A DNA stretch of 64,000 nt from Viridibacterium sediminicola (lineage in GTDB: Bacteria; Pseudomonadota; Gammaproteobacteria; Burkholderiales; Rhodocyclaceae), in NCBI RefSeq assembly GCF_039631295.1, contig NZ_JBDIVE010000003.1, positions 124,001-188,000 on the forward strand, written 5' to 3'. The translations under genes were made by a program, and so were the position numbers. Below the pieces are notes generated by a model. It was not told where the DNA came from and made no database searches. It was given only the letters and a program-made list of their open reading frames with translations. This document shows positions 41,966 through 49,587 of this stretch, piece after piece. How positions within the stretch are numbered: the first letter of the stretch is position 1; each line of letters begins with the position of its first letter.

Positions 41966-42714
41966 TGGCGGTGCTGTCGAAGCGTTTGGGGAAGGCAACA
42001 GATCTAGAGCTAGGCTCCAGCCATCCCAGCTCTCCCCCAGCCCCTCTCCTCAAGGAGAGGGGAGCTTCAAGTCGCGATGCCTCTGCTGAGGCATCGCGCG
42101 CAGTCAAGCCGGGACGCATCCGCCAGGAGCAGGAACATACGATCCTCCAGGCGGCCGAGCAGGTGTTTGCACGTGCCGGTTTTGCCGGCTCCAGCATGAG
42201 CGAGCTGGCGCAGGCAGCGGGTTTGCCGAAATCCACATTGCATTATTACTTCGGCACCAAGGAGGCGCTTTACCGCGCCGTGCTGGCCAATATCCTGGCG
42301 CTGTGGCTGGAGGGCGCCGAGGCGATCCAGCCCGAGGCTGCACCGGCCGATGCGCTGCGTCAGTACATCCGTCACAAGATGCAGCTGACGGCCGAGCGCC
42401 CTGACGCCTCACGCGTGTTTGCCAACGAGATGCTGCATGGCGCCGTGCACATCGGCGATATTCTGCGTACCGATCTGCGTGCCCTGGTCAAGCGCAAGAG
42501 CCGCGTCATCGAGGGCTGGATCAGCGCCGGCCAGATGGCCAGCGTCGATCCCATGCATCTGTTTTTCAGTCTGTGGGCGATGACCCAGACCTACGCTGAC
42601 TTCGAGAGTCAGATCACTGCGGTGGCTGGTGCGCCGCTCGGTGCGCGCGGCATGCGTCGCGCGCAGGAACATGTCGAGAGTTTCGTCTTGCGCGCCTGCG
42701 GGCTCGTATCATGA
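41965..42714 (+). CDS. TetR-family regulator, RutR-like
   Basis: 249 residues from ATG 41965, which overlaps the upp stop; GTG 41962 is an alternative. The helix-turn-helix is FAGSSMSELAQAAGLPKSTL followed by HYYFGTKEALYRAVL. The C-terminal domain resembles RutR, the uracil/thymine-responsive pyrimidine regulator of E. coli: IDPQHLIFMIWASTQHYADF there, VDPMHLFFSLWAMTQTYADF here. The first 50 residues are not TetR-like: they are encoded by a CCCCTCTCC repeat and a palindrome. No later in-frame ATG exists before the conserved part, so either these residues are translated or a rare start codon is used. It likely represses the URC operon from 38782. Confidence 0.85.
   Translation: MAVLSKRLGKATDLELGSSHPSSPPAPLLKERGASSRDASAEASRAVKPGRIRQEQEHTILQAAEQVFARAGFAGSSMSELAQAAGLPKSTLHYYFGTKEALYRAVLANILALWLEGAEAIQPEAAPADALRQYIRHKMQLTAERPDASRVFANEMLHGAVHIGDILRTDLRALVKRKSRVIEGWISAGQMASVDPMHLFFSLWAMTQTYADFESQITAVAGAPLGARGMRRAQEHVESFVLRACGLVS
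42030..42063. repeat. Short CCCCTCTCCC dispersed repeat, copy 2
   Basis: CTCTCCCCCAGCCCCTCTCC begins the element; CCCCTCTCCT (42041-42050) and AGGAGAGGGG (42053-42062) are perfectly complementary. Same family as 15317-15355. It lies inside the N-terminal coding part of the RutR-like gene and gives SPPAPLLKERG in frame. Confidence 0.65.
42073..42098. repeat. Perfect 11-bp palindrome within RutR-like N-terminus
   Basis: CGCGATGCCTC and GAGGCATCGCG flank TGCT. It follows the dispersed repeat by 10 nt and precedes the conserved TetR domain. It could be a hairpin limiting expression of the regulator or part of an inserted element. Confidence 0.6.
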
Positions 42715-42790
42715 GCAGCAATTGCGTGAGTTGATGCGCCCAGTTGGCGCAAGGGTTTCAGTGCTGTCTGTTTCTTGAAAAGGAGTGCCC

Positions 42791-43786
42791 ATGAATACAT
42801 TCTCCCGTCGCGGCCTGCTGTGTGCCGCCCTGGCCACCGCGGCTGCCCTGCTGGCGCCTTTGCCGGCCTTGGCCCAGCAGAAGATCAAGGTGGCTGCGAT
42901 CTACACCGTGCCGGTCGAGCAGCAGTGGGTGTCGCGCATCCACAAGGCGCTCAATGCGGCCAAGACGCGTGGCGAGATCGACTACGTGTTCTCCGAGAAC
43001 GTCAGCAATGCCGACTACGAACGCGTGATGCGCCAGTACGCCGAGCAGGGCAACAGCTTCATCGTTGGCGAGGCCTTCGCGGTGGAAGCCGCTGCGCGCA
43101 AGGTGGCCAAGGATTACCCCAAGACCTCGTTCCTGCTCGGTTCATCGGGCAAGCCACAGGCGCCCAATTTCTCGGTGTTCGACAACTTCATCCAGGAGCC
43201 GGCGTATCTGTCCGGCATGATCGCGGCCGGTGTCAGCAAGAGCGGCCATATCGGCATGGTTGGCGGCTATCCGATTCCTGAAGTGAATCGCCTGATGCAC
43301 GCCTTCATGGCTGGCGCGCAGGAGATCAACCCTAAAGTGAAGTTCACGGTGAGTTTCATCGGCTCCTGGTTCGACCCGCCCAAGGCCAAGGAAGCCGCCT
43401 TCGCGATGATCGACAAGGGCGCTGACGTGCTCTACGCCGAACGTTTCGGTGTCTCCGACGCGGCCAAGGAGAAGGGCAAGCTGGCCATCGGCAACGTCAT
43501 CAACACCCAGGCGCAGTACCCCGATACCGTGGTGGCTTCGGCACTGTGGAACATGGAACCGACCATTGATGCCGCGCTGAAAAAGGTCAAGGAAGGCAAG
43601 TTCAGCGCCGAGGACTACGGCCAGTACTCGACCATGAAGTTCAAGGGCTCGGAACTGGCGCCGCTGGGAAGCTTCGAGAAGAAGGTGCCTGCCGAGGTGG
43701 TGGCCAAGGTGAAGGCCAAGGAAAAGGCAATTCTTGACGGCAAGTTTGTCGTCAAGGTCGTCGAGACCGAGCCCAAGTCCAACTGA
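42791..43786 (+). CDS. BMP-family nucleoside/nucleobase ABC binding protein
   Basis: 331 residues from ATG 42791 (AAAGGAG 6 nt before); GTG 42785 is rejected. Signal peptide about residues 1-28 with a twin-Arg-like MNTFSRRGLLCAALATAA, cleaved near ALAQ. BMP/PnrA family: IKVAAIYTVPVEQQWVSRIH, YVFSENVSNADYERVMRQYA, GMIAAGVSKSGHIGMVGGYP, ADVLYAERFGVSDAAKEKGK. Relatives bind purine or pyrimidine nucleosides or nucleobases. Together with the three following genes it forms a complete importer, fitting uptake of cytosine, uracil or nucleosides. Confidence 0.88.
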   Translation: MNTFSRRGLLCAALATAAALLAPLPALAQQKIKVAAIYTVPVEQQWVSRIHKALNAAKTRGEIDYVFSENVSNADYERVMRQYAEQGNSFIVGEAFAVEAAARKVAKDYPKTSFLLGSSGKPQAPNFSVFDNFIQEPAYLSGMIAAGVSKSGHIGMVGGYPIPEVNRLMHAFMAGAQEINPKVKFTVSFIGSWFDPPKAKEAAFAMIDKGADVLYAERFGVSDAAKEKGKLAIGNVINTQAQYPDTVVASALWNMEPTIDAALKKVKEGKFSAEDYGQYSTMKFKGSELAPLGSFEKKVPAEVVAKVKAKEKAILDGKFVVKVVETEPKSN

Positions 43787-43826
43787 GTTATCCTGCTGCT
43801 TTATGCGCTTACCTCAGGCGCCTGCC

Positions 43827-43856
43827 TCACGCGCCCGCCTTGTGGCGGGCGCGTGA
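43827..43856 (+). terminator. Strong hairpin between binding-protein and ATPase genes
   Basis: TCACGCGCCCGCC and GGCGGGCGCGTGA form a perfect 13-bp stem with a TTGT loop, 41 nt after the stop of the binding-protein gene. No T-tract follows. It probably protects the upstream mRNA or partly ends transcription so that more binding protein than membrane parts is made. Confidence 0.6.
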
Positions 43857-43887
43857 TTGCTGGTCTGCGCCCCCACCGAGTTTTGCC

Positions 43888-45435
43888 ATGACCCAGACAC
43901 CTCCGGCCTTGCGGCTTTCGCGCATCACCAAGCGCTTCGGCGCGCTGACTGCCAATGACGACATCTCGCTCGAACTGGCTAGCGGCGAAGTGCTGGCTTT
44001 GCTGGGCGAGAACGGTGCGGGCAAGAGCACTCTGGTAAGCATCCTCTTCGGCCATTACGTGGCGGATGCGGGCGAGATCGAAGTGTTCGGTCAGCGCTTG
44101 CCGCCGGGCGATCCGAAAGCCGCGCTGGCTGCCGGTGTGGGCATGGTGCACCAGCACTTCACGCTGGCCGATAATCTCAGCGTGCTCGACAACGTCATGC
44201 TCGGCACCGAGCCGCTGTGGCAACTCTTCTCACGCCGCAAGGCGGCGCGTGCGCGTCTGCTGGAGACGGCCGCGCGCTTTGGTCTGGCGCTTGATCCGGA
44301 TGCTCAGGTGGCGAGCTTGTCGGTGGGTGAGCGCCAGCGTGTCGAGATTCTCAAAGCGCTGTATCGCGGTGCGCGCATCCTCATCCTCGACGAGCCGACT
44401 GCGGTGCTGACGCCGCAGGAGAGCGAATCCCTGTTTGCCACGCTGGGCCAGCTGGTGGCGCAGGGCCTGTCGATCATCTTCATCAGTCACAAGCTCGACG
44501 AAGTGCTGCGCGTCTCGCAGCGTGTGCTGGTGCTGCGTGCGGGCAAGCTGGTCAGCGTGCGCGCGACCCACGAGACCAGCAAGGCCGAGCTGGCCGAGTT
44601 GATGGTCGGCCGCAGTGTCAATCTGCCGCAGCGTGAGTCGCGCATGCCGGGCGAGCGGGTGCTGCAGTTGCGCGCGGTGTCGGCGCACGAAGCGGGCAAG
44701 CGCTTGCTCGATGGCTTGAGCCTTGATGTTCGCGCCGGTGAGATTGTTGGCATTGCCGGTGTCTCGGGCAATGGTCAGCTGGCGCTGGCGCAGCTCTTGT
44801 GCGGCACCCTCGCTGCCAGTACCGGCGAAGTGCTGCTCAAGGGCCGGGCGATGGCCGCCACGCCCCGCGACTGGGTGGCGCAGGGCGTGGCGCGCATCCC
44901 CGAAGATCGCCATGCCGTAGGCATTGTCGGTGATTTGCCGGTGTGGGAGAACGCCGTCTCCGAGCGCTTGCACACACCGGCGTTTTCGCGCTGCGGGATC
45001 GTCCGGCGTAAGGCGGCGCGGCAATTTACGCGTGATCTGGTGACGCGCTTCGATGTGCGCCTGTCGGGCATCGAAGCGGCTACGCGGGTGCTCTCCGGCG
45101 GCAACATGCAGAAGCTGATTCTCGGCCGCGCCTTGTCGGTGGCGGGCGAGGGCGGCACGCCCAGTCTGATCATCGCCAATCAGCCAACCTGGGGGCTGGA
45201 CATCGGCGCGGTGGCCTATGTGCATCGCTGTCTGCTCGACGCGGCACGACAGGGCGCTGCGGTGTTGCTGATCTCGGAAGATCTCGATGAATTGTTTGCG
45301 ATTGCTGATCGTGTGGCGGTGATGTTCAAGGGGCGGCTGGGTGAAGCCCGCGCCACCGAGCACTGGACGCGGGCGCAGATCGGCCTGGCGATGGCGGGCA
45401 GCGCGGCTGCGACGGAGGTGGCCGATGCGGCTTGA
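43888..45435 (+). CDS. ABC transporter ATPase, double-domain (NupO/RbsA type)
   Basis: 515 residues from ATG 43888. Two ABC domains: the first has LLGENGAGKSTLVSILFG, LSVGERQRVEILKAL and ILILDEPTAVLTPQE; the second has GIAGVSGNGQLALAQLLCG in place of a normal Walker A, VLSGGNMQKLILGRAL, and a Walker B ending in QPTWGLD. This degenerate second domain is typical of nucleoside and ribose importers. It belongs with the BMP binding protein and the two permeases. The permease start overlaps its stop. Confidence 0.9.
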   Translation: MTQTPPALRLSRITKRFGALTANDDISLELASGEVLALLGENGAGKSTLVSILFGHYVADAGEIEVFGQRLPPGDPKAALAAGVGMVHQHFTLADNLSVLDNVMLGTEPLWQLFSRRKAARARLLETAARFGLALDPDAQVASLSVGERQRVEILKALYRGARILILDEPTAVLTPQESESLFATLGQLVAQGLSIIFISHKLDEVLRVSQRVLVLRAGKLVSVRATHETSKAELAELMVGRSVNLPQRESRMPGERVLQLRAVSAHEAGKRLLDGLSLDVRAGEIVGIAGVSGNGQLALAQLLCGTLAASTGEVLLKGRAMAATPRDWVAQGVARIPEDRHAVGIVGDLPVWENAVSERLHTPAFSRCGIVRRKAARQFTRDLVTRFDVRLSGIEAATRVLSGGNMQKLILGRALSVAGEGGTPSLIIANQPTWGLDIGAVAYVHRCLLDAARQGAAVLLISEDLDELFAIADRVAVMFKGRLGEARATEHWTRAQIGLAMAGSAAATEVADAA

Positions 45436-46492
45436 AGCACGTAGCGAGGTCTCGCGTGGCGCCCTGTTGCTGGCGCCGCTGGCGGCGATCCTGTTCACCT
45501 TTCTGATCTGCGCCTTGCTGGTCGCCTGGGCCGGTGCGCCGGTTGGGCGTACTTATGCCTTGCTGCTCGATGGCGCCTTCGGCTCGCGCTTCGCGATTGC
45601 CGAAACCCTGACCCGCGCCACGCCGCTGATCCTCACCGGCCTGGCGGCTGCGGTGGCTTTTCGCGCGCGGCTCTACAACATCGGCGCCGAGGGCCAGCTT
45701 TACGTGGGGGCGCTGGCGGCGGTGGCGGTCGGCGGTTTGCATGGCGGCACGGGTTTCGATCTGGCGCCGCAGCTGCTTTTTCCGCTGATGCTGCTGGCCG
45801 GTGCGCTGGCCGGCGCCTTGCTGTTGCTGGGGCCCGCCTGGCTCAAGCTCAAGCTGGGCGTCGATGAAGTGGTGACCAGCTTGCTGCTCAACTTTGTTGC
45901 CTTGCTGGCGGTGTCGATGATGCTCGACGGGCCGATGAAGGACCCGCTGGCGATGGGCTGGCCGCAGTCGGTGGCGATCATGCCGGAGCTGGAATTTGCC
46001 AAGCTGCTCGAACGCACGCGGGTGCACAGCGGTTTGTTGCTGGCCCTGGGCTTGTCGGTGCTGATGTGGCTGGTCGAGCGCTTTACCACCTTTGGCTTTG
46101 CGCTGCGTGCGGTCGGCGCTAATGCGCGCGGCGCTGCTTTCGCCGGCTTGCCGGTGCAGCGCACGGTGCTGTGTTGCGCCCTGATTTCCGGCGCGCTGGC
46201 CGGCCTGGCGGGGGTGGGCGAAGTGGCCGGGCGCGCCGGTTATGTGACCCTGGACATGTCGCCGGGCTACGGCTACGCCGGCATCGTGATCGCCATGCTG
46301 GCCGGTTTGCATCCGCTGGGCGTGGTGCTCGCGGCCTGCTTTGTGGCCGCGGTCCTGGTTGGCGCCGACAGCATGAGTCGCGTCGTCGGCGTGCCCAATT
46401 ACATTGCCGATGTGATCGTCGCCACGGCCTTGCTGGCGATGCTGGTGGCGGCCTTGCTGACGCGCTATCGCCTGCGCTGGGGGCGTGCATGA
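45425..46492 (+). CDS. ABC transporter permease (NupP-like)
   Basis: 355 residues from ATG 45425, which overlaps the ATPase end; the open frame to 45341 lies inside that gene. It is a BPD_transp_2 family permease with about ten helices: NIGAEGQLYVGALAAVAVG, LKLGVDEVVTSLLLNFVALL, RAVGANARGAAFAGLPVQRT, SPGYGYAGIVIAMLAGLHPL. It pairs with the permease at 46489. ATGA overlap at the end. Confidence 0.88.
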   Translation: MRLEARSEVSRGALLLAPLAAILFTFLICALLVAWAGAPVGRTYALLLDGAFGSRFAIAETLTRATPLILTGLAAAVAFRARLYNIGAEGQLYVGALAAVAVGGLHGGTGFDLAPQLLFPLMLLAGALAGALLLLGPAWLKLKLGVDEVVTSLLLNFVALLAVSMMLDGPMKDPLAMGWPQSVAIMPELEFAKLLERTRVHSGLLLALGLSVLMWLVERFTTFGFALRAVGANARGAAFAGLPVQRTVLCCALISGALAGLAGVGEVAGRAGYVTLDMSPGYGYAGIVIAMLAGLHPLGVVLAACFVAAVLVGADSMSRVVGVPNYIADVIVATALLAMLVAALLTRYRLRWGRA

Positions 46493-47436
46493 TGGACTTC
46501 CTGACCACGCTGGCTGACATGCTCGCCTCGGTGCCGTTCTGGATCGCCACCTTGCGCATCGCCACGCCGCTGATTTTCGGTACGCTCGGCGTGCTGGTCT
46601 GTGAGCGCTCCGGGGTACTCAATCTGGGTATCGAGGGCATCATGGTGGCGGGCGCGTTCACCGGCTGGTTGGCGGTGTTCCACGGTGCCGATCTGTGGAC
46701 CGGGGTGCTCGTTGCGGCGCTGACCGGCGCGCTGTGCGGCTTGCTGCATGCGATGCTGACCGTCTGGCTGGGCGTCTCGCAGCATGTGGCGGGCTTGGGC
46801 ATCACCCTGCTGGCCAGCAGCCTGGCTTCATTCGCGTATCGCGTCAGTTTTCCCAAGGTCAGTACGCCGCCTACCATCGAGCCCTTTGCGCCCTTGACGG
46901 CCTTGCAAGGCATTCCGCTGATCGGCCCGGTGCTGGCTGCGCAAACTGCGCTGAGCATGCTGGCCTTGTTGCTGGTGCCGCTGCTGGCCTGGATCATCTA
47001 TCGCACGCCGGCCGGACTGGCCCTGCGCATGGTCGGCGAGAGTCCGGCGGCGGCCGAGGGCCAGGGTCTCGACGTGGTTCGCGTGCGTACTCTGGCGATC
47101 ATCCTCGGTTCGATGCTGATGGGTGTGGCGGGCGCCTTCCTGACCCTGTCCGCCTTCAATGCCTTCTTCTTCAACATGGTCAATGGCCGCGGCTGGATCT
47201 GCGTGGCCCTGGTGGTGTTCGCCTCCTGGCGGCCGGGCAAGGCGCTGCTTGGCGCGCTGTTGTTCGCCGCTTTCGATGCGGCCCAGCTGCGCCTGCAGCA
47301 GGCCGGCGGCATCCTGCCCTACCAGGTTTATCTGATGTTGCCTTACCTGCTGTCGATTGCGGCACTGGTTTTCATGGCACGCCGTGCGGCTTATCCGCAG
47401 GCGCTGATGAAGCCTTACCGCAAGGGCGAGCGCTGA
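46489..47436 (+). CDS. ABC transporter permease (NupQ-like)
   Basis: 315 residues from ATG 46489 (ATG 46492 also possible). Second BPD_transp_2 permease: RIATPLIFGTLGVLVCERSG, VLNLGIEGIMVAGAFTGWLA, VSQHVAGLGITLLASSLASF, and GRGWICVALVVFASWRPGKA. Heterodimer partner of the previous gene in nucleoside/nucleobase import. Overlaps the first permease by 4 nt; the deaminase gene follows after 20 nt. Confidence 0.88.
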   Translation: MMDFLTTLADMLASVPFWIATLRIATPLIFGTLGVLVCERSGVLNLGIEGIMVAGAFTGWLAVFHGADLWTGVLVAALTGALCGLLHAMLTVWLGVSQHVAGLGITLLASSLASFAYRVSFPKVSTPPTIEPFAPLTALQGIPLIGPVLAAQTALSMLALLLVPLLAWIIYRTPAGLALRMVGESPAAAEGQGLDVVRVRTLAIILGSMLMGVAGAFLTLSAFNAFFFNMVNGRGWICVALVVFASWRPGKALLGALLFAAFDAAQLRLQQAGGILPYQVYLMLPYLLSIAALVFMARRAAYPQALMKPYRKGER

Positions 47437-47456
47437 TCTTTTGAGGAATGCCAAGC

Positions 47457-48728
47457 ATGTTTGACCTGATCATCCGCAATGCAAATCTGCCCGATGGCCG
47501 CAGCGGCATCGATATCGGCATCCGCGACGGCCGCATCGAGGTTGTCGAAGCCGCCCTGGCCGCCCAGGCTGGCGAGCTGATCGATGCGGATGGCATGCTG
47601 GTCGCGCCGCCCTTTGTCGATGCGCATTTCCACATGGACTCTACGCTCAGCTACGGCCTTCCGCGCGTGAATCAGTCGGGCACTCTGCTCGAAGGCATCG
47701 CGCTGTGGGGCGAACTCAAGCCGCAGCTGACGCAGGAGGCCATCGTCGAACGCGCGCTGGCGTATTGCGACTGGGCGGTATCCAAGGGGCTGCTGGCGAT
47801 CCGCTCGCATGTCGATGTCTGTGATCCGCGCCTGCTGGCCGTCGAAGCCTTGCTGCATGTGCGCGAGAAGGTGAAGCCTTATCTCGATCTGCAGCTGGTC
47901 GCGTTTCCGCAGGACGGCGTGCTGCGAGCGCCGGGCGCGCTGGACAACCTCAAGCGGGCGCTGGACATGGGCGTCGACGTGGTGGGCGGCATTCCGCACT
48001 TCGAGCGCACCATGAGCGAGGGCGCCGAGTCGGTGCGCATCCTCTGCGAGCTTGCGGCCGAACGCGGCTTGCGCGTCGACATGCACTGCGATGAGACGGA
48101 TGACCCGCTCTCACGGCACATCGAGACACTTGCATTTCACGCTCAGCGTCTTGGATTGCAGGGGCGTGTTGCCGGCTCGCACTTGACCTCGATGCATTCG
48201 ATGGACAATTACTACGTCTCCAAGCTGATTCCGCTGATCCGCGAGGCGGGCGTGGCGGCGATTGCCAATCCGCTGATCAACATCACCTTGCAGGGACGCC
48301 ACGATAGCTACCCGAAGCGCCGTGGCATGACCCGCGTGCCCGAGCTGCTGGCCGCCGGCGTCGAGGTCGCCTTCGGTCATGATTGCGTGATGGACCCCTG
48401 GTATCCGTTGGGTAGCGGCGACATGCTCGAAGTGGCGCAGATGGGGCTGCACGTTGGCCAGATGACCGGTCAGGCAGCGATGCAGCAGTGCTTTGCCGCG
48501 GTGACGACGGCACCGGCGCGCATTCTCGGGCTTGATGACTATGGCATTGCGCCGGGGTGCCGGGCCGATCTGCTGCTTTTGCAGGCGCGTGATCCGATTG
48601 AGGCCATTCGCCTGCGTGCCACGCGCTTGCTGGTGATGCGTGCGGGCAAGGTGATTGCCCACAGCCCGATGGCGACGGCTACCCTGAATCTGCCGGGTCG
48701 CCCGGCGAGTACGGCCTGCATGCTTTAG
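47457..48728 (+). CDS. Cytosine deaminase-like amidohydrolase
   Basis: 423 residues from ATG 47457: GAGGA lies 9 nt before it but abuts the earlier ATG 47448. CodA-type amidohydrolase: PFVDAHFHMDSTLSYGLPRV has the HxH metal ligands, then VDMHCDETDDPLSRHIETLA, GSHLTSMHSMDNYYVSKLIP and VAFGHDCVMDPWYPLGSGDM with the active-site Asp. It should deaminate cytosine (or a related base) to uracil plus ammonia and thereby feed upp-URC1-URC4. Creatinine or isoguanine deamination are weaker options. Located right after the importer genes. Confidence 0.88.
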   Translation: MFDLIIRNANLPDGRSGIDIGIRDGRIEVVEAALAAQAGELIDADGMLVAPPFVDAHFHMDSTLSYGLPRVNQSGTLLEGIALWGELKPQLTQEAIVERALAYCDWAVSKGLLAIRSHVDVCDPRLLAVEALLHVREKVKPYLDLQLVAFPQDGVLRAPGALDNLKRALDMGVDVVGGIPHFERTMSEGAESVRILCELAAERGLRVDMHCDETDDPLSRHIETLAFHAQRLGLQGRVAGSHLTSMHSMDNYYVSKLIPLIREAGVAAIANPLINITLQGRHDSYPKRRGMTRVPELLAAGVEVAFGHDCVMDPWYPLGSGDMLEVAQMGLHVGQMTGQAAMQQCFAAVTTAPARILGLDDYGIAPGCRADLLLLQARDPIEAIRLRATRLLVMRAGKVIAHSPMATATLNLPGRPASTACML

Positions 48729-48745
48729 TTTGTGAAGGAGCGCGC

Positions 48746-49579
48746 ATGAAGCAAATCGTTCTGCCCGGCGGTGAAAGTGTACCTGCACTGGGGCTGGGGA
48801 CCTGGTGCATCGGCGATGAGCGCAAGCTGCGCGGCGAGGAAATCGCCACGCTCCAGCTGGCGCTCGATCTGGGCCTACGCCTGATCGACACTGCGGAGAT
48901 GTACGGCGAGGGACGCGCTGAGTCGCTGATCGGTGAGGCGCTGCTCGGGCGTCGTGACGAGGCCTTCATCGTCAGCAAGGTCTATCCGCACAATGCCTCG
49001 CGGCGCGATGCTGTGGCGGCCTGCGAGCGTAGTCTCCGGCGACTACGTACCGAGCATATCGATCTTTATCTTTTGCATTGGCGCGGCAGCGTGCCTCTGC
49101 AGGAGACGCTGGAAGCTTTCCTGGCCTTGCAGGCGGCGGGCAAGATCCGCCATTTCGGCGTCAGCAACTTCGATCTGGATGACATGCGCGAATGGGCAGC
49201 ACTCGATGGCGCTGCGGCCACCGCCACCAACCAGGTGCTCTATAACCTCGGGCGGCGCGGTGTCGAATGGGATTTGCTGCCCTGGCAGCGCGCGCGCAGC
49301 ATGCCTTTGATGGCTTACTCGCCGATTGAACAAGGGCGCCTGCTGCGTGAGCGCAAGCTGATCGACTTCGCTGCACGCCATGGCTTCAGCCCCTCGCAAG
49401 CAGCACTGGCCTGGTTGCTTGCTCAGGAAGATGTAATCGTCATTCCAAAGACCGGCCAGCGGCAGCGTCTGCGCGAGAATCTGGCGGCCGCCGAGATCCA
49501 GCTTGATGCCGCACAGCTGGCCGAGCTGGAGCACTTGTATCCCGCTCCGCGTGGCGCCGTACCACTGGCCATGCTGTAG
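48746..49579 (+). CDS. Aldo/keto reductase
   Basis: 277 residues. AKR barrel: LGLGTWCIGDERKLRGEEIA, the catalytic Asp and Tyr in LRLIDTAEMYGEGRAESLIG, Lys in AFIVSKVYPHNASRRD, His in IDLYLLHWRGSVPLQETLEA, and the NADPH-binding VIVIPKTGQRQRLRENLAAA. It closes the + strand pyrimidine cluster, 17 nt after the deaminase gene with GGAG before ATG. It could reduce malonate semialdehyde to 3-hydroxypropionate, the final URC product in yeast, or be a general aldehyde reductase. Confidence 0.86.
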   Translation: MKQIVLPGGESVPALGLGTWCIGDERKLRGEEIATLQLALDLGLRLIDTAEMYGEGRAESLIGEALLGRRDEAFIVSKVYPHNASRRDAVAACERSLRRLRTEHIDLYLLHWRGSVPLQETLEAFLALQAAGKIRHFGVSNFDLDDMREWAALDGAAATATNQVLYNLGRRGVEWDLLPWQRARSMPLMAYSPIEQGRLLRERKLIDFAARHGFSPSQAALAWLLAQEDVIVIPKTGQRQRLRENLAAAEIQLDAAQLAELEHLYPAPRGAVPLAML

Positions 49580-49587
49580 CGCCGGCC

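Noticed and set aside
42745..42760. TGGCGCAAGGGTTTCA as a second sigma-54 promoter before the ABC importer
   Set aside because: It deviates in the -24 region and, decisively, in the invariant -12 GC (TC here).
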